Source: Verticillium longisporum (taxonomy: Eukaryota > Ascomycota > Sordariomycetes > Glomerellales > Plectosphaerellaceae). From it: a stretch of DNA of 64,000 bases. Where the stretch lies: positions 124,001-188,000 of the forward strand of contig JAETXT010000003.1 of assembly GCA_019188255.1 (NCBI GenBank), written 5' to 3'. The first letter of the stretch is position 1; every line of letters begins with the position of its first letter. The notes beneath the pieces were generated by a model. That model was not told the DNA's origin. It made no database searches and saw only the letters and a program-made list of their open reading frames with translations. The position numbers and the translations under genes are program-made. Below, piece after piece: positions 22,101-35,031 of this stretch.

Positions 22101-25100
22101 CCGTCAACATCACTTGTTGCGCAGCCCTTGCCTTGTTTGGGTTGACCCACGGAATGACAAAAGGATCTCGCAAGGGCATGGTCGAGTCCCTCTGCCATGA
22201 GCCTCACGGCGATGTCTAGCTCCCAGCTATGACTTCTCGAGCATCGAAAGTCCTCACAACGAGCTTATCTCATATATTTCAGATTGATCGTGATTGAATG
22301 GTGTAAGGGTCAACTCCACTGACCTCATCTCATGCTCTTAGCCATGGCAACATCGTGGCCTCAGACGCTGATCATCGTCCATGTCATGTTTGATGTCACA
22401 CCTGGTAGAACGGCTTGGCACGTGCTGCCTAAATAGGGGATCTCCTATCTTCCCTGGCTTCTGATTTCGCGAACAGTGCATGTAACTTGGCCTGGGATGT
22501 CCGCGTGATTCGAGGGTGTCAGCTTGTGATTCTTCGTCGATCTCACCTGCCCAAGATACAACTTGCTCCACGAAACCAGGGTTGATTGGGAGACGAAGAC
22601 GCCCGTGACTTGAACTGTAAAATATGCAAAAATTGTCTGGCTTCTTGAGAGCGCCTTCTCTCGAGACACATCTGTCCGAGGCTGTTCCCTGGTCAAAACG
22701 CCATGTCCCGTCTCACCGAGGATGTCAAACTCACTGTCGCGATTCGAGATGACCGTTGTGGGGCACCCCTTCTAAGTGAGAGGGCCCTGTTTTAAACGTT
22801 GGCATTATAAGCTTATACTTACATCCCCGGTGTGTACATTAGTCTTCTTCGATAACCTTCTCTGGCCGATTGTTTATCTTCTTGCTCGCTGACGCAGGAA
22901 TATTGATGGACGAGGAGGTCATGTCGTCAGATCTACTCGTAAGCTCAAATGAAGCGTATAAATCACGCTCAAGTCAAATGGTGTACTTAAGTTGAAATCT
23001 CTACTGGCTATCTAAACTCTCTGGTCATCCTTACTGAGGTAAAGTGATCAAGGGTTGCCCTCCGTTGCTCCTGTTAAGCGTGATATTCCATGCAGTCCTC
23101 TAAGTCAACGACGGTACCTTCCGCCAGGAGCTGTTGATCGCTGGTAGTTTTGGTGGGAAATTGGGAACATGACTGACTTTGCGCGCCATTCATGCCGTGG
23201 CACTGGTCAGATGTCATGGCTGGAGTAAGCTATTATGAATTCCACGTGTGATCCTATTTTATGGCTGCTTGGTATCAGCATCGAGTACAGGATTATATTA
23301 AAATAGTACTGAGATGGAACAAGTATTGTAGTTGCAAGCATTCTATAACACTGAAAAATCCGACAACCTTTATGGCGAGAGAGCGCTTACATTCTTTCCC
23401 CCAGTGGCACAATGGCCAGTGAAAATGAATTAGCTTGCATTCAGAGAATGGTTGTTACGATGATGATATTAACTCTTTTGAGGATTGGCCCGAGATGCAT
23501 TTTGCACTCATGTTCACGAGGACTGATGTCTGAAGGCTGTATCAGAAGTACGCTGCCGATGGCCATTTTCGGTCAAGAGAGGAAGAGAACAAAGCCTCAA
23601 CACACGACGGAAAGCATTTCGAGAATCTACGAGACGTAAGAGCAAACGTAATCGTTCTTCATAGTACCTAATCTACAACGTCAAGTATTCCACTTGTGAG
23701 AAATCAAAAAGCGATTCATCATGTGATATTCTGCGCACAACATATCGTCGAAACATAACATGACGACACTACTGACGAGATAGCATCGAAAAAACCTCAT
23801 AAAGTGCCAATCGGTCTGCATCATGATAATGATAGCCAGTTACGGACATATTTGTTTACTTGAAGCAAGCCATACTTTGCCTCGGCACACAAAATGCTAG
23901 GTAAATTGACCATTGCTTGGTACAAATCAGAGCAAGTATTGCTGTCTTCAGACTGTGAAAGTAGTGTGTAGAAAGGCGGATGCGTCTATACGTTGTGAGC
24001 TACTTGCCGCTCCCGCTTTAGCCTTTCAATGTATGAACAGCTGACCACAGATTGACCATTTAATTGATGCACAGGCAATGTGCGGCAAAAGTCGGGCTTT
24101 GAATATCCCCCTGCATGAGCCGCAAAGATATGCTTTCGCTCACCGGTCCACATCGTCTCTTGACCCAAGCAGCGCACTACCCATCAACGTGCTGCTAGTT
24201 GGAAAGTTCCCGCAGTTCATGCCTCTTACAATCACTTTATTTACCGAGCCATGGAGTCATCGATCATCAAGTCCTTCCACATCACATGGCCGGTCCGCCT
24301 CGCCAAGGCCCCGCTGGCGGTACAACTCGTCTAAATGAACCCTGAAGAGGCTCCCGCTTGTTAAGCTTCCTGGACGCACACTGATGGCAGGGTGCCCACT
24401 GTGGGCATTCCCGTTGATGTTGTAGTAGCTCCGGACCAAGCGTCGCGGCCGTGATTTTTCGGATCTCCCAAGTGTTGAAGACGCCCAGACTGGCAAGGGC
24501 AGCCCTCATTCTCGAGATAGGGGGGGGGGCTTTCGTGGTCGAGTCAGAACGACGTGGCGCCCAGCAATTCCATCCGATGCCTACCTTGCGTCAATGCCCC
24601 TCTTGACCCCCTCATCACCGCCGCCGCCGCCGACGCCGCATAAGCCAGACCTCTGCATGACGCTCTGCACTCGTTACCGCTAGAGACGGAAGACCTCGGT
24701 CCCCGACACGACCCTGCAGCATCAGCTCCCCGTCACCGCTGGTCTCGATCAATATAGCCCAGCAATGGCAGCGGTCAGCCAGAGTTCTGGTGGCTCTTTG
24801 GGCCGGTCTGGGTCTGTTCGCTGTGTGGGTGGTACACGTGGTGGCCAGAAAGGGAGAAATATATATGATATGTGATAAGATGGCGCGGACAACGAATGTT
24901 GGTGTGGATCACCCAAGCGCAGCCCGCCAGTCCAGAAAGCCAGCGTCGGAGCACCCGACGATGGGTCCTGGGTCGCTTGCATGAACACATGGACGGACAG
25001 ACGAGGAGTAGCCGGCCAGCTCGACCTGAGGGGCAGACATGTCGACAGGAAGCCAGGTGATCAAAACGCGTCGAGAGGCGAGCGATTGCGCTACGCAGGA

Positions 25101-27927
25101 CAGAGGTGTACCGAGGGCAGAGATGGGCTGAAGTTCAGATTCCACGGTATGTCCGCCGAAGCTCTTGCTAGCATGGCACGCTTGAGGGGGCCGCCGCGGT
25201 TGATGGGACGTTAGGTGCAGGCAAGGCGATGGGGCTACGCTTTGAGCGATTAAACGGCAAACGGCAGATCGAAGGGGCTTCCCCTATCCATGGAGATCGA
25301 GATCTGAACGGCGCCATCAGGACGCCGTCGACATGATATCGTAGCGTCGTGGTGGTGAGCTTCAGGATGCAAGGGATGAATACCAGGGTGTCGTGGTGCA
25401 TAACGCAGGGACCTCGTTGCCCAGGGGAAAAGGGAAGAAGGGTAAGGGGAAACGTGGCGCGGCAGCTTACCTCATCCTGCCTCGCATGTGGCGAAACAAA
25501 GGGAGAAGGAAAGCGCTCGCCAGCCGCCTCTGGGCGCAGGCGCAGGGCAAGCAAGGCTGCTTGCTCCTGGTGTAGGGGCGCCTGGTGCAGGGGCGCCTGG
25601 TGCAGGGGCGGATGCCTCCTTGCCTTTCCCATCATCCAGGTCGGTCGTCGCCTTGCTTCTGCCAACGACAATGCCATCGATGACCGGCGCCATCTGGACA
25701 AATCCGTTACCTGAGAAACAGCGCAATGCTCGTGATCGCTGCGATCAGTCCCTCCAAGGGCACTGCAGAACATCTCGGTTCCTGACGATCATCAGCCAAC
25801 CCATCCACCATCATCGCCGCCATCGCGCACCATCACACACACAACCACCAGCAGGCTTGCTCTGGGAAAAGACCGGTCGAAAATCTCATGCCAGCGCGTT
25901 GAGCCAAGGCATGCGCCGTCGTCATCGACCACCGGACGCCAAAAAGGCCCTGACAGGTACGGATGGCGCGCGGGCATGGGAAGCCACCTCCATCATCGTT
26001 CCTCGCGGGGACCACAGGCCACAGACCACAACCCACAGGCCACGGACCGCAGACCACGAACCCGTTCTCGCTCTCTGCCTTTCTTCCTCCTGTTGGTCCC
26101 ACGCCGAACAGGTCCCCGTATATTGAACGTGCCCAAGTGGGCAGACAAGACGGTGCAGAGGTTGGCCTGACTGTCTCGGTTGCGCTCGGAGGTACACCGG
26201 CGAGACAGGGAGCTGGGAGCACAGGCTCGCGCTCCCAACCTCAGGCCACCTCAGCAACGGCTCAGAGCCCCCCCCAATCCTCGTTCCTCTCCTGTCCAGG
26301 CTGATTTTTCTCTACACTGTCAGTTCTCAACACTGCTTCGTCTCAACACGGCGGAAACAGGTGTCTGGTGGTTGTGAACGGTCTGGATGCGCAGGTATTC
26401 AAGCCGAGCTGGCGCCAAGGGTCCTCGTAGCGCCACGGCGCTGGCGATGCTGCTGCTGCTCGTGACCTGGAACTCTGGATTGGCCAGCTCTGTAGCATTG
26501 GGGGGCGAGTTAGCGTGGCATTGTCCATTCTCGCCCTGACTCACGACGGTCAACGTTTCCTGTGTAACCATGGTCGACAGGAGTAAGGTGCAACGGCGGG
26601 CATGCTGTGGCGTTGTGAGCCCCAGAGAGGCCCTGGAAACCTCTCGAGTACGTCGACACTGACCATGGAAGTGAGACAGCGCGGGGCCAAGCACATTTTT
26701 TCTCGTCCTTTTTTTTTAGTGCTCCTATTTTGCAACCTCCCTGCTGCGGTAGAGGCTGCATACTGCACCCCTGGCATTAGTTTGGCAGTTTGTGCCCACC
26801 TCGGACACGCAGGAACAGGGTCCTCGGAACGAACCACGGCGGATGCAAGTGCAGTCGTCCCGCGGATGGGACAGACTCAGTGCTTTGGGATCTGCCCTGC
26901 TGTTTCTCCTGCGGGCAGCTATTGTTGCCCCCTCTCGACGCCGTATTGGTGTTGCTTTTCTTCTTCGTCGCCTCTTGCTTGCCCCTCCTGGTGATGTATG
27001 ATTCGTCTCTTGGTTGTGCCTGTGCTCATCTTTTCATCCATGTCTCATAGAGCTTGTCAATCGGGACGACTCCTGCAGAGCGGCACAGGATCGTTGATCC
27101 GACGGTCTGATCTGACAGGTCTTGGGTGGTCAGGGGAAGCGAACCCCCGGAGTCCACCCCAGAGCGAACCCCGTTGCCAGAGGTTTTGCTGGACGTGCCT
27201 CTGAGGGGAGACTTTCCCTGGCCGGTCACGTTCAACATTCCAGCACTTACACCTCAGCTCACCTTACCTACCTGGTGATGCTTTGCCTACAGGCCACTAC
27301 CCACTTCCCTCCTGGCGACTGTCCTGCTTGCCAGCCAGTGCAGTCATGGATCCCCGCAGACCTTTCCAAACGTCACCATCCCTTGTTCAGGGCTGGCCTC
27401 CGACTGGCTGTTCACCCTGCTCCCAGGGTGAGGATCGGGGCTAGCGCAGAAGGCAAGGAATGTCTCGAAGCTGTGGCCATCCTGAGTTCAGGGAAGACGG
27501 TACCCACGGCGATCCTCCGCGCCTGTGGGTTCAGCCACCAGCTGGGAGGTGGACATGCGGGCTTGTGTGGGTACCAGACCCAAAGTAACGGCACCGAGAC
27601 ACGACGATGCATACCTGTCTCTCCTGTTGTTGACGGCCCTTACACTCCCCCAGGAAGGGCATACCATGTCTGCTCACAATCGGCTCCGTTGCTGAGCGGG
27701 TCAATGTTTGTTTAGGCCAGGGATCAGGGAGACTGATGGGCGGTGATCGCCCACACCTCTTGCTTTTGGACATATAGCGAGCATCCCATCCCTGGATCAG
27801 ACACGCACATCGCTCCCTTCGCCTGAGACTGCTGATGAGCTCACGCACACACCTTTGTAACGCAAATCGACATCGTATCCGCACCTGAAGTAGAGCAGGC
27901 CCCGGCGGTTGTGATTCCACTTTCGTC
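19200..27927. other. 8.7-kb stretch without a supportable gene
   Basis: It lies between the 5' ends of two divergent genes encoding disordered proteins. Many short frames exist on both strands, but none shows a domain, plausible splicing or strong composition. Contents noted: lower GC at about 22.7-24.2 kb, a G10 run at 24520-24529, three copies of a 15-bp unit at 25563-25607, and C/A-rich imperfect repeats near 25990-26050. It may hold long 5' UTRs, regulatory DNA or non-coding RNAs, which cannot be told from sequence alone. Confidence 0.5.
25563..25607. repeat. 15-bp tandem repeat, three units
   Basis: Units 25563-25577, 25578-25592 and 25593-25607. The last two are identical (GCGCCTGGTGCAGGG) and the first differs at three positions. 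It lies in a region with no supported gene. Confidence 0.8.
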
Positions 27928-29415
27928 ATGTCTGCTCATCTGGAATCAGGCATCACACCTGCCCATACCGATCTCACTCTCACTCTCACTCTGAACGCAC
28001 CCGCACCCGCAGCGCCATCGAAGACCTGGACGAAAAGGAAGAGTATCGATCGACAGACCAAGTTGGCACACCTCCAGCTCGTGTCAAAGTACTTTGACTA
28101 TTCGAACTACTCGCTGCCGCGCGCAGAAGGAAGCCAGCAGCCCAACCCGTACAGGAGGGCAGGGCACAGTTTCACGGAACAGACGGACGAAGGCATGGAT
28201 GCGATGGATGCTAGGCCGTCAGCGACGATGACCTCCAGGTCGTTCTCCCGTCACCAGAGCAGGTCGTCCGTGGTCTCCAACTGCTCAACGCCCAGCCTGA
28301 TTGATGACCACTCTGACTCTGAGGTGTCACCCGATGATGACTACCAGTACCACGCCTCGACATCTCAGCTGTGGGACAGCTTTTGGGTGGCGGAGGATCA
28401 ACCCCATGACTTTGAAGATCCTCACCACCACGACCATGACCAGCCACCAAAGACACCGCGGAAAGGTCGCGGTGCACCAAAGGCCCGGTATCCCGCCCTC
28501 ATCCCGTCGCCACATATTCGTCGCACCAAGAAGGCAAGCACCATCAACTACGATGACGACCCTCTCCCGCCGAAGCCTATCGAATACACCACCATCGTGC
28601 AGCAGCCCACGTTGCCTGCGCAGCAGCCTCCCAGCCTCCCGAAGGGTCGCAACGTGACGTCCGTCGCCGAGAAGCGTAGAACCATCAGGGCTGTTAAATC
28701 ATCTTACAGCCTCTTCCCCAAACCTCATCAGGCCTCATGCACCATCACCTCCACGACCACCACGACCACAACCAAGTCATCGTCAGCAACAACGACAGCG
28801 CCATCCTCTTTTGTTGTCCCCCCACCGCGCACCTCCTCCCTACCTGCTGCTGAGTCTCCCACGCCTAAGCCTCGCAAGACCTCGCGACCATCACCCATCC
28901 ATACACACTCGGCGCCTATCCGCCTGCTATCCGGCGCAACCCTGATCGGTACTCCATCTCCAGCCCTTCGCACATCATCCTCGTTCGCGATGCTTCCCCG
29001 CACATCCACCTCCTCCACCCGCACTATGGGCGGTTCCCTCGTCTCGGATCCAACGACGGTCAAGTCCACGCTGCCCAACTTCCCCTCCACCAACCTCGCC
29101 GATCTCGTCCATCCTCGCTCCGCACCTTTGCCTCCTTGCCACCGGACACCGTCATCCGCCGCCCCATCCGCCTCGTTCTTCGATTTTGACTCCTCAGACT
29201 CAGAGTCAGATAATGGCCCTCCCATCGCACGCCTCGTCAAGTCTCGCCGCGCTGCTACCTTCAAGCCCGCCAGCCCGCGCCGTAGCGGCGACGCGCCCCG
29301 CCCACGCCGCAAGTCTCTAGTGGCCTGGCGTGCCGCCGACGACACCGAGGAGCATCGCGCCCGCGACGTGTTTGGCCGCATGTTCGGCCGGGGGTCCAGG
29401 GGCCACAGTTCATAA
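27928..29415 (+). CDS. Ser/Pro/Thr-rich disordered protein, unrecognised family
   Basis: A single uninterrupted frame of 495 codons from ATG 27928, by far the longest frame in its surroundings and not explained by an antisense gene. The N-terminus holds a repeated TLTLTLT stretch and then KTWTKRKSIDRQTKLAHLQLVSKYFDYSNYSLPR split over about residues 30-65, a helix-like segment that looks conserved. The middle has acidic patches (DDHSDSEVSPDDDYQYH), LWDSFWV and His-rich DPHHHDHDQ. The rest is Ser/Pro/Thr-rich with basic clusters, ending in EEHRARDVFGRMFGRGSRG. No transmembrane segment or catalytic motif is visible. Such proteins in filamentous fungi are often phosphorylated regulators, but nothing here fixes a role. 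It is confidently coding, with unknown function. Confidence 0.72.
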   Translation: MSAHLESGITPAHTDLTLTLTLNAPAPAAPSKTWTKRKSIDRQTKLAHLQLVSKYFDYSNYSLPRAEGSQQPNPYRRAGHSFTEQTDEGMDAMDARPSATMTSRSFSRHQSRSSVVSNCSTPSLIDDHSDSEVSPDDDYQYHASTSQLWDSFWVAEDQPHDFEDPHHHDHDQPPKTPRKGRGAPKARYPALIPSPHIRRTKKASTINYDDDPLPPKPIEYTTIVQQPTLPAQQPPSLPKGRNVTSVAEKRRTIRAVKSSYSLFPKPHQASCTITSTTTTTTTKSSSATTTAPSSFVVPPPRTSSLPAAESPTPKPRKTSRPSPIHTHSAPIRLLSGATLIGTPSPALRTSSSFAMLPRTSTSSTRTMGGSLVSDPTTVKSTLPNFPSTNLADLVHPRSAPLPPCHRTPSSAAPSASFFDFDSSDSESDNGPPIARLVKSRRAATFKPASPRRSGDAPRPRRKSLVAWRAADDTEEHRARDVFGRMFGRGSRGHSS

Positions 29416-30749
29416 GGGCGACATGTACGCCATCGTCCGTGTCGTTTCCCGTTTCTTCTTCTCTCATGTCGTACCAAAGCCTTGGTTTTCAGTCTCTTCT
29501 CTATGTCCTGTTTTTCTTTGTTCTGTTTATCACTCTGCATCATGTCATCAACGTCATGTACACCACGACCACGTTGTTATCGAGAAACTCTATCATCAGT
29601 TATGCCTCTACGAAACGAAGCCTCCGTTAGACGGGAACAGGATCAAGGTCTGGGCGAATAGTCAAATGGTAAGGAAATGGTTTGGGGGTCATGTGTTCAA
29701 TTCTTCCCACGGCGCCATCGGAAATGTCAAAATGGGAAATGTTAGGAGGAGAAGAGGATGGGGGGCTTGATCGCCTGCCTCGTGTAAGTGGGAAGGAGAG
29801 ACGGAAACTGGAAGGGGGGGAGGAGAAAGTAATCGGCCACCACAATGAACGTTTCGAGCCGCCAATACTGTCATTTATCTCTCCTATGTTGTCTTCCTCT
29901 TCTTCTTCTTCTTCTTCTTCTGGGTTGTTTCCTCTTCTTCTTGTTGTTGTCATTGTCGTCGTCGTCTTCAGCAGAGAGAGCCTGGTGTGCGGTGCGAGTA
30001 ATGGCTTGGTGCGTTGATGTAGCTCTGAGATACGTTGCTTTGCCTCGCGGCGATGGTGCCTCACGCACGAGAGTAATCAAACATTCAAGAAGATGAGCGC
30101 CTCGCGTCTGTGACACATGTGTGGCCCTTTCACTGTGATCTTGTCACCAGAACATGGTTCCTCTTCACCTATTTTCACAGTTCGCCCTTGATATTCTGGT
30201 GTGATCACAGCATACGTCACATGGTGGACGGGTTTTTTTGGGGGGGGGGGGGGAGAGAAGGCGAGGCATTGCACCAACTCAAGATGGACAAAAACGGACG
30301 CAGAAAAACTTCATATTCCCATCAACATCTACATACGTATACATAAGCCATACATCTCATTGCTCAGCCTGGAAGCTCTCCGAGGCGGCAATCTCATCAA
30401 TCTCGGTCCTGCTCACTCTCAGCCCGGCATGATAGCCCCTCTTCCTTCAATACAGTCTTGGATCTCGTGCCAAATGTCTCGTCAAACGCCATGAATATCG
30501 TGCCCCGTGCCGTACAAACATGACCCCATACCATAACCCTCTATTTTTTTCCGTTACGCGAACAGTGCAAAAGCAAAGAACTCTCAAAATCAAGCGCAAA
30601 ATCGAAACGCCAACCCATGCAGTTTCTCCATGCCAAAACGCCAAAAGCAAAACACCATGGTACCAACCTAGGGAGTGATCCCTCGCCAGGGTATAATCAC
30701 ACACAACACCATAATTACGCGTCGGACAAGGCCCACGGCCTTCAAAGGC
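29416..30749. other. Intergenic region between convergent genes, rich in simple repeats
   Basis: Holds (TTC)n at about 29891-29921, a T7 run at 30233-30239 directly followed by G14 at 30240-30253, and ordinary 3' flanking sequence. No gene supported. Confidence 0.5.
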
Positions 30750-33569
30750 TCAAAGCCTTCTGGCCTTGCGCTCCGTATACTTCTTGAGCCGGCGCACGCC
30801 CAGCTTTTCGTCTTTGCCGGGCACGTTGCCAAAATACCATCGGCTCTCCTCCCAACGCTTACCAAGCCCCAGCTTGGTGAGCATGGTCTCTCTGTCTTTG
30901 GCTTCGGGAAACTGGAAGCCCTTCTCTTCCCGCACATCTTCGGTGCAGAGGAAAGAGACAATATCCGCAAGGCAGGTGACGGAATGAGGCAAGCGGTGCG
31001 AGAACCGACAGGGCACCAACGACATGAGCGCAAACCAGTACAGGATAAGCAGCGCCAAGACGATGAAAAACACGGCCCTGTTGGGTCGCATGCGGCTGTC
31101 GTTGATTCCCTCAATGTTTCGGGCCATGAACAAGCCGCCAGCGAGAATCGGAATGAAGACGGCCAATGTGCTCATCAGTGAGACAGCCGCAACGCGCCAA
31201 TGTTTGTTCCTCGCAGCATGGAGGGTGGCCTGGAACGGGTGGCAAGCGGCGTAGTCCAAGAGCATGGATCGACCGGCTGGCGAACCCAAGGCGCTATTCA
31301 GCTCTGCCCACGGTTGCGTAGTGCGGAGTGACATATCCAGAGACTGGAGGAACAAGTACAGCAGCACGCCAAGCAGACTCGGGATGAAGCTGAAGAGGAA
31401 GTTGGCCGCTGAAAAATTGCCCTCTGCGGGATAGACAGACAAGTGACCGGGGCGGAAGCCTCGCATCCAGCTGGCTCCCTGCGTGAAGGAGACAACGATC
31501 AGGGCCACCAGAAGGAGCGTGCTGATCACAGCAAAGCTAATCATCTGTCCGTCTCGCAAGAACCAGGGTAGATATTGTTTCCGAATCTTGTCGTCCACCC
31601 CCGAAACCAGGGAAATTGTCAGTGAGTTCATAGACTCGCGTTGGCGAATATCGTCTTGTGGCATGTCCTCCACGTCGTTCCGTCCTCTCCTGCCAGAGAT
31701 ATGAGTGTCGATTCCGATACCGTACCACGGCGTCACGTCGGGGCCTTCCATCTGCCAATAGCCCAGCCGATCGACGCGGCGGTTGCAAAGAATGGATTGC
31801 ATCGCCTTCTTGTCCCTGATCATCTCGGTTCTCTCATAGTCGTCAAGAGTGTTCGACTTGTACATCATGTGCGCAACGTCGGCGATAGACCGCGGATCCC
31901 ATAAGAGACCCGTGATCCTTTTGTGCCAGTACATGGCCAAAGTTGCAATAGCTCCAAGGAGTAGCACGTACAGAACGACTGCCGTATAAGCAACGCCTTG
32001 CGCCGCCGACCAGGTCCATTGATCGTCAACACGAGCCACTGCAAAACAGCTGCTCAATAAAGGTATCGTTAAGGCGCTAAGCCAGATCATAGTCATACAG
32101 GCCTTCAGCATAGGTGGCCCTGTCAAGTGAGGCTTCATAAAATTCGTGAGGTAGAGGTCGTCGAAGAGTGCATCGCGTCTCTTTTCAGACTCATCATTCG
32201 TCATGCGTTGGAACGGCAGAATTCGAATCGTAGTTGTCATAATGCATTGTGCGTAGACGAACACGACGGCGGCCAGTAGTTGTGGCAGTACACGGAACAG
32301 AAAGTACTGTCCGTGGTTAATATCGTCAACGGCGTAGTGCAACGTAAGCAAGCCAGGTCGTATCGTTGTCAGAATGGCGGAAGTGACGAGCATCACAATC
32401 ATAATAATGCATAACACCATCATGGTGATCATTGAGGGTAGTCGTAAGATTCGTGGGACATAGGTGATTTCGGGGTAGTTGATTCTCAGGGGATCGATGA
32501 TATCAAGCTTGGGCAGGCCTTCCCGTCGGGTCGGATGGACTTCGCTGATCGGTATCCAACGGTTGGAGCCCAACTGCTTGGGTTCGTCCTCTCCAATGAA
32601 GCGTGAAGAAGTCGTAGACCTCGGCTGTGAGAGAGGCCGTGTCGTGTTGTAGGCTTCGAGTCTTATGGGAGTGACACCGAACTCCTCATTCTCGTCTTGC
32701 GACTGTGGTAACGCGCTGTGGCGCACCGAGTTGCGCGTGTAAACCGAAGGCACAGGAGCGAGAGATGGCACCAGACTGCGTGCCTTGCTTGAACGCCTCT
32801 TGGGTATCGCGTAATCATCATCAGAGTATTCGTCATAATCATTAGGGAGCTCATTCTGCCACGAGGCGCCGGCATCGCCTCGGGTGGTCGCTGTGGCATC
32901 TGACGTGGCAGAATTCCTGGGCCATGACTCTTGAGTGAGGGCGCCAAGGGCATAGTTGATAAAAGGTCCGTCATCGACGCCGGGCGTGATTGAACCATTG
33001 ACGGCGATGGTCATGTCATCGCGAAAGCCCTTGGCGCGAGCGCGGTTGGCGACCTCGTCCATAGCTAGCTGAGCTTCGTTGAAGCGTACTGTCGTTTGAG
33101 ATTGATGTGGACTGTCGACTCGGAGTCGATTCGTCGAGGTGGACGCGGATCCGGGCGATTGTCGATCAGTGGTTCGTCTGGGTGCCGACGAATGTCACGT
33201 AGCGGGTTTCCGAACTGTGCGAACAGACGGCTAGGACCGTAGCTCTCGGTGATGGTCGAGTCGGAGTCAGATTGTCCTGGCGGTGAAGGGGCGTGGAAGA
33301 TGGCCGGAGCCTGAGGTGAGAGAGAAACTTGACCGGAGTCGCTCGTCAGGTCATCGCCGCCGCGTGACGTGTCGCCATGCGGCCGAATGGTGGCCTCTGA
33401 CTGCTCAGAAGGGGTCTTTGGGGACCAGAATTGAGGCGGTTGGGGACCTGTTATGCGACCCGTTAGTATATCAAGTCGGCGGCCACGTATTGGAGAGCGC
33501 TGAACGACTGGAGAAGCCCAACATACGCTGTCGATCGATAAAGTTGAATGTCAGGTCTTGGAAATTCAT
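30750..33569 (-). CDS. DUF3433-type multi-span membrane protein
   Basis: Two exons on the minus strand: 33569-33527 and 33447-30750, about 913 residues. Exon 1 (MNFQDLTFNFIDRQ) ends at a GTATGT donor, and the 79-nt intron has a TACTAAC branch site. The long cytosolic N-terminus is disordered (SDSDSTITESYGPSRLFAQFGNPLRDIRRHP over about residues 75-105). It is followed by two similar membrane blocks, each with several helices: the first begins MITMMVLCIIMIVMLVTSAI, the second MISFAVISTLLLVALIVVSF. Motifs shared with DUF3433 proteins include a PxLL..C.TMIWLSAL region and PWFLRDG. The frame breaks at 33095-33097. One added A joins the N-terminus to the main frame and gives a length divisible by three. 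The ATG at 33062 is therefore internal. The role is unknown, and DUF3433 proteins are fungal-specific. Confidence 0.88.
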
Positions 33570-35031
33570 TCTTCGATTTGTGTGAAGATGCGTCGAGCGA
33601 AGCCCACTAAGACCTTTCAACACACTGAACCAAGACGAGGTGAGGTACAGAGTGATGCAGTAGTGTATGCCAGACAAAGATGCGCGCCAATGCAGATGTG
33701 GATTGAATGATGCATGATGCAGACAGAAAGCGCCATGTTTGGGCAATTCAGTCGTTTTGGTCAACGGCGTCGCCAATTGCCAGTGGCTGGTCGACCCCTT
33801 GCCACGGCCCAGAGGCGAGAAAAAAGAAGGACACGGACAACATGGGGGCAGACGAGAGGAAGGTTGGGAGGGGATGGTGAGAAAGCCAGGGTGAGTGAGA
33901 GTGTGCTGTGACGACTCCGTCCCCAGCCTCTCTCTCGAGGCGTTTGGGCTTAGAGGAAAGCGGACCGGGGCCCGGAAGCTAGGGCCATGCCGTGCCCCAA
34001 TGCAGGTGCTAGGCCCAGATGCACGTTGGGTAGCGCGCGATGGAAGAGAGAGACGGAAGAGAGAGACGGACTTACAGCACAATTGTCAAAGATGGAAGAA
34101 TCACGAGAAATTGCTCTGAGGCCGCTTCGTAGGTATCGCGTGTGTGTGTAGTTTTAGGAGGAAAAGTTTCTGCGCGGCAGCACGAGACGGTGAGCTGCTC
34201 TGCTCCTGCCTGCATACGTGCCGTACCTTCTTGCAGTACCTCAGTGGGGGAGCTGCAGCCTGCATGCGCCTTCCACGAGGTGCCTACCTAGGTACTTGCC
34301 TTGCCTTGGGCTGACAGGCGACCGCCCTGGGGACCGCCCTGGGGACCAGATAGGGCACACGGCCTCAGCTGGGGACGCAAGGGCAGGCACTCCACTATGA
34401 TGCAGCTTCCCCGAAGAGAAAAGCTGTGGCTGGGGGAGGGATGCTGATCTTCGTCGGTCCGTGCGTCCGGCTTCTTCCTTCCTAAGGGCGACCTTCCATC
34501 CTGATGGTAGCTGCCAGGGATGCACAGGCCGTGCTTGCTCCCTCTACAGTACTATGGAGCATCACACCCGGCACTCCGGTCACCAAAGTGGATGCAATCG
34601 ACAGCTCGGGTGCAGCCCCGTGTTTGAGGTGCTTGACAACCCTAATGACCATGTCCTGGGTGCTGACAGGCCACCCGCCAGCCTCGTCTCCATTGCTGCT
34701 TTTTTTTTTCCTTCCTGCTTCTCCCCCACCGGCAGCACCGAGTCGCGAGTCTGGCCACAAGGGGGCACCCGTGCAGATCCACAGGGTGACGCTGGTCTCT
34801 CCAAGGGATGCTGTTCAAAGCCTGAAAGAGGGTCTATTGATGTCACAGGGACAAAGCACCTAGCTGCCCAACGACCGGATTCTGGGAACATGGCCCCAAG
34901 TAAGGTAGGTAAGGTAGTATTACATGGCGAAGTGGGCACGGCAGCGCCAGAGAACCCTTGATTACATCTTCCCAACCCCGGCATCGTGCCCTACGCCCTC
35001 GACTCGGAATCGTCCCATGTGCATGTCCAGC
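33570..35031. other. Intergenic, 5' region of the DUF3433-type gene
   Basis: No supported gene. Holds a 12-bp tandem GACCGCCCTGGG x2 at 34320-34343 and several TACCT/AGGTA motifs (about 34278-34310 and 34895-34915). Confidence 0.5.

Noticed and set aside
33062..33062. ATG 33062 as the start of the DUF3433-type protein
   Set aside because: An upstream exon with clear splice sites and a one-base repair extends the protein by about 140 residues to ATG 33569.
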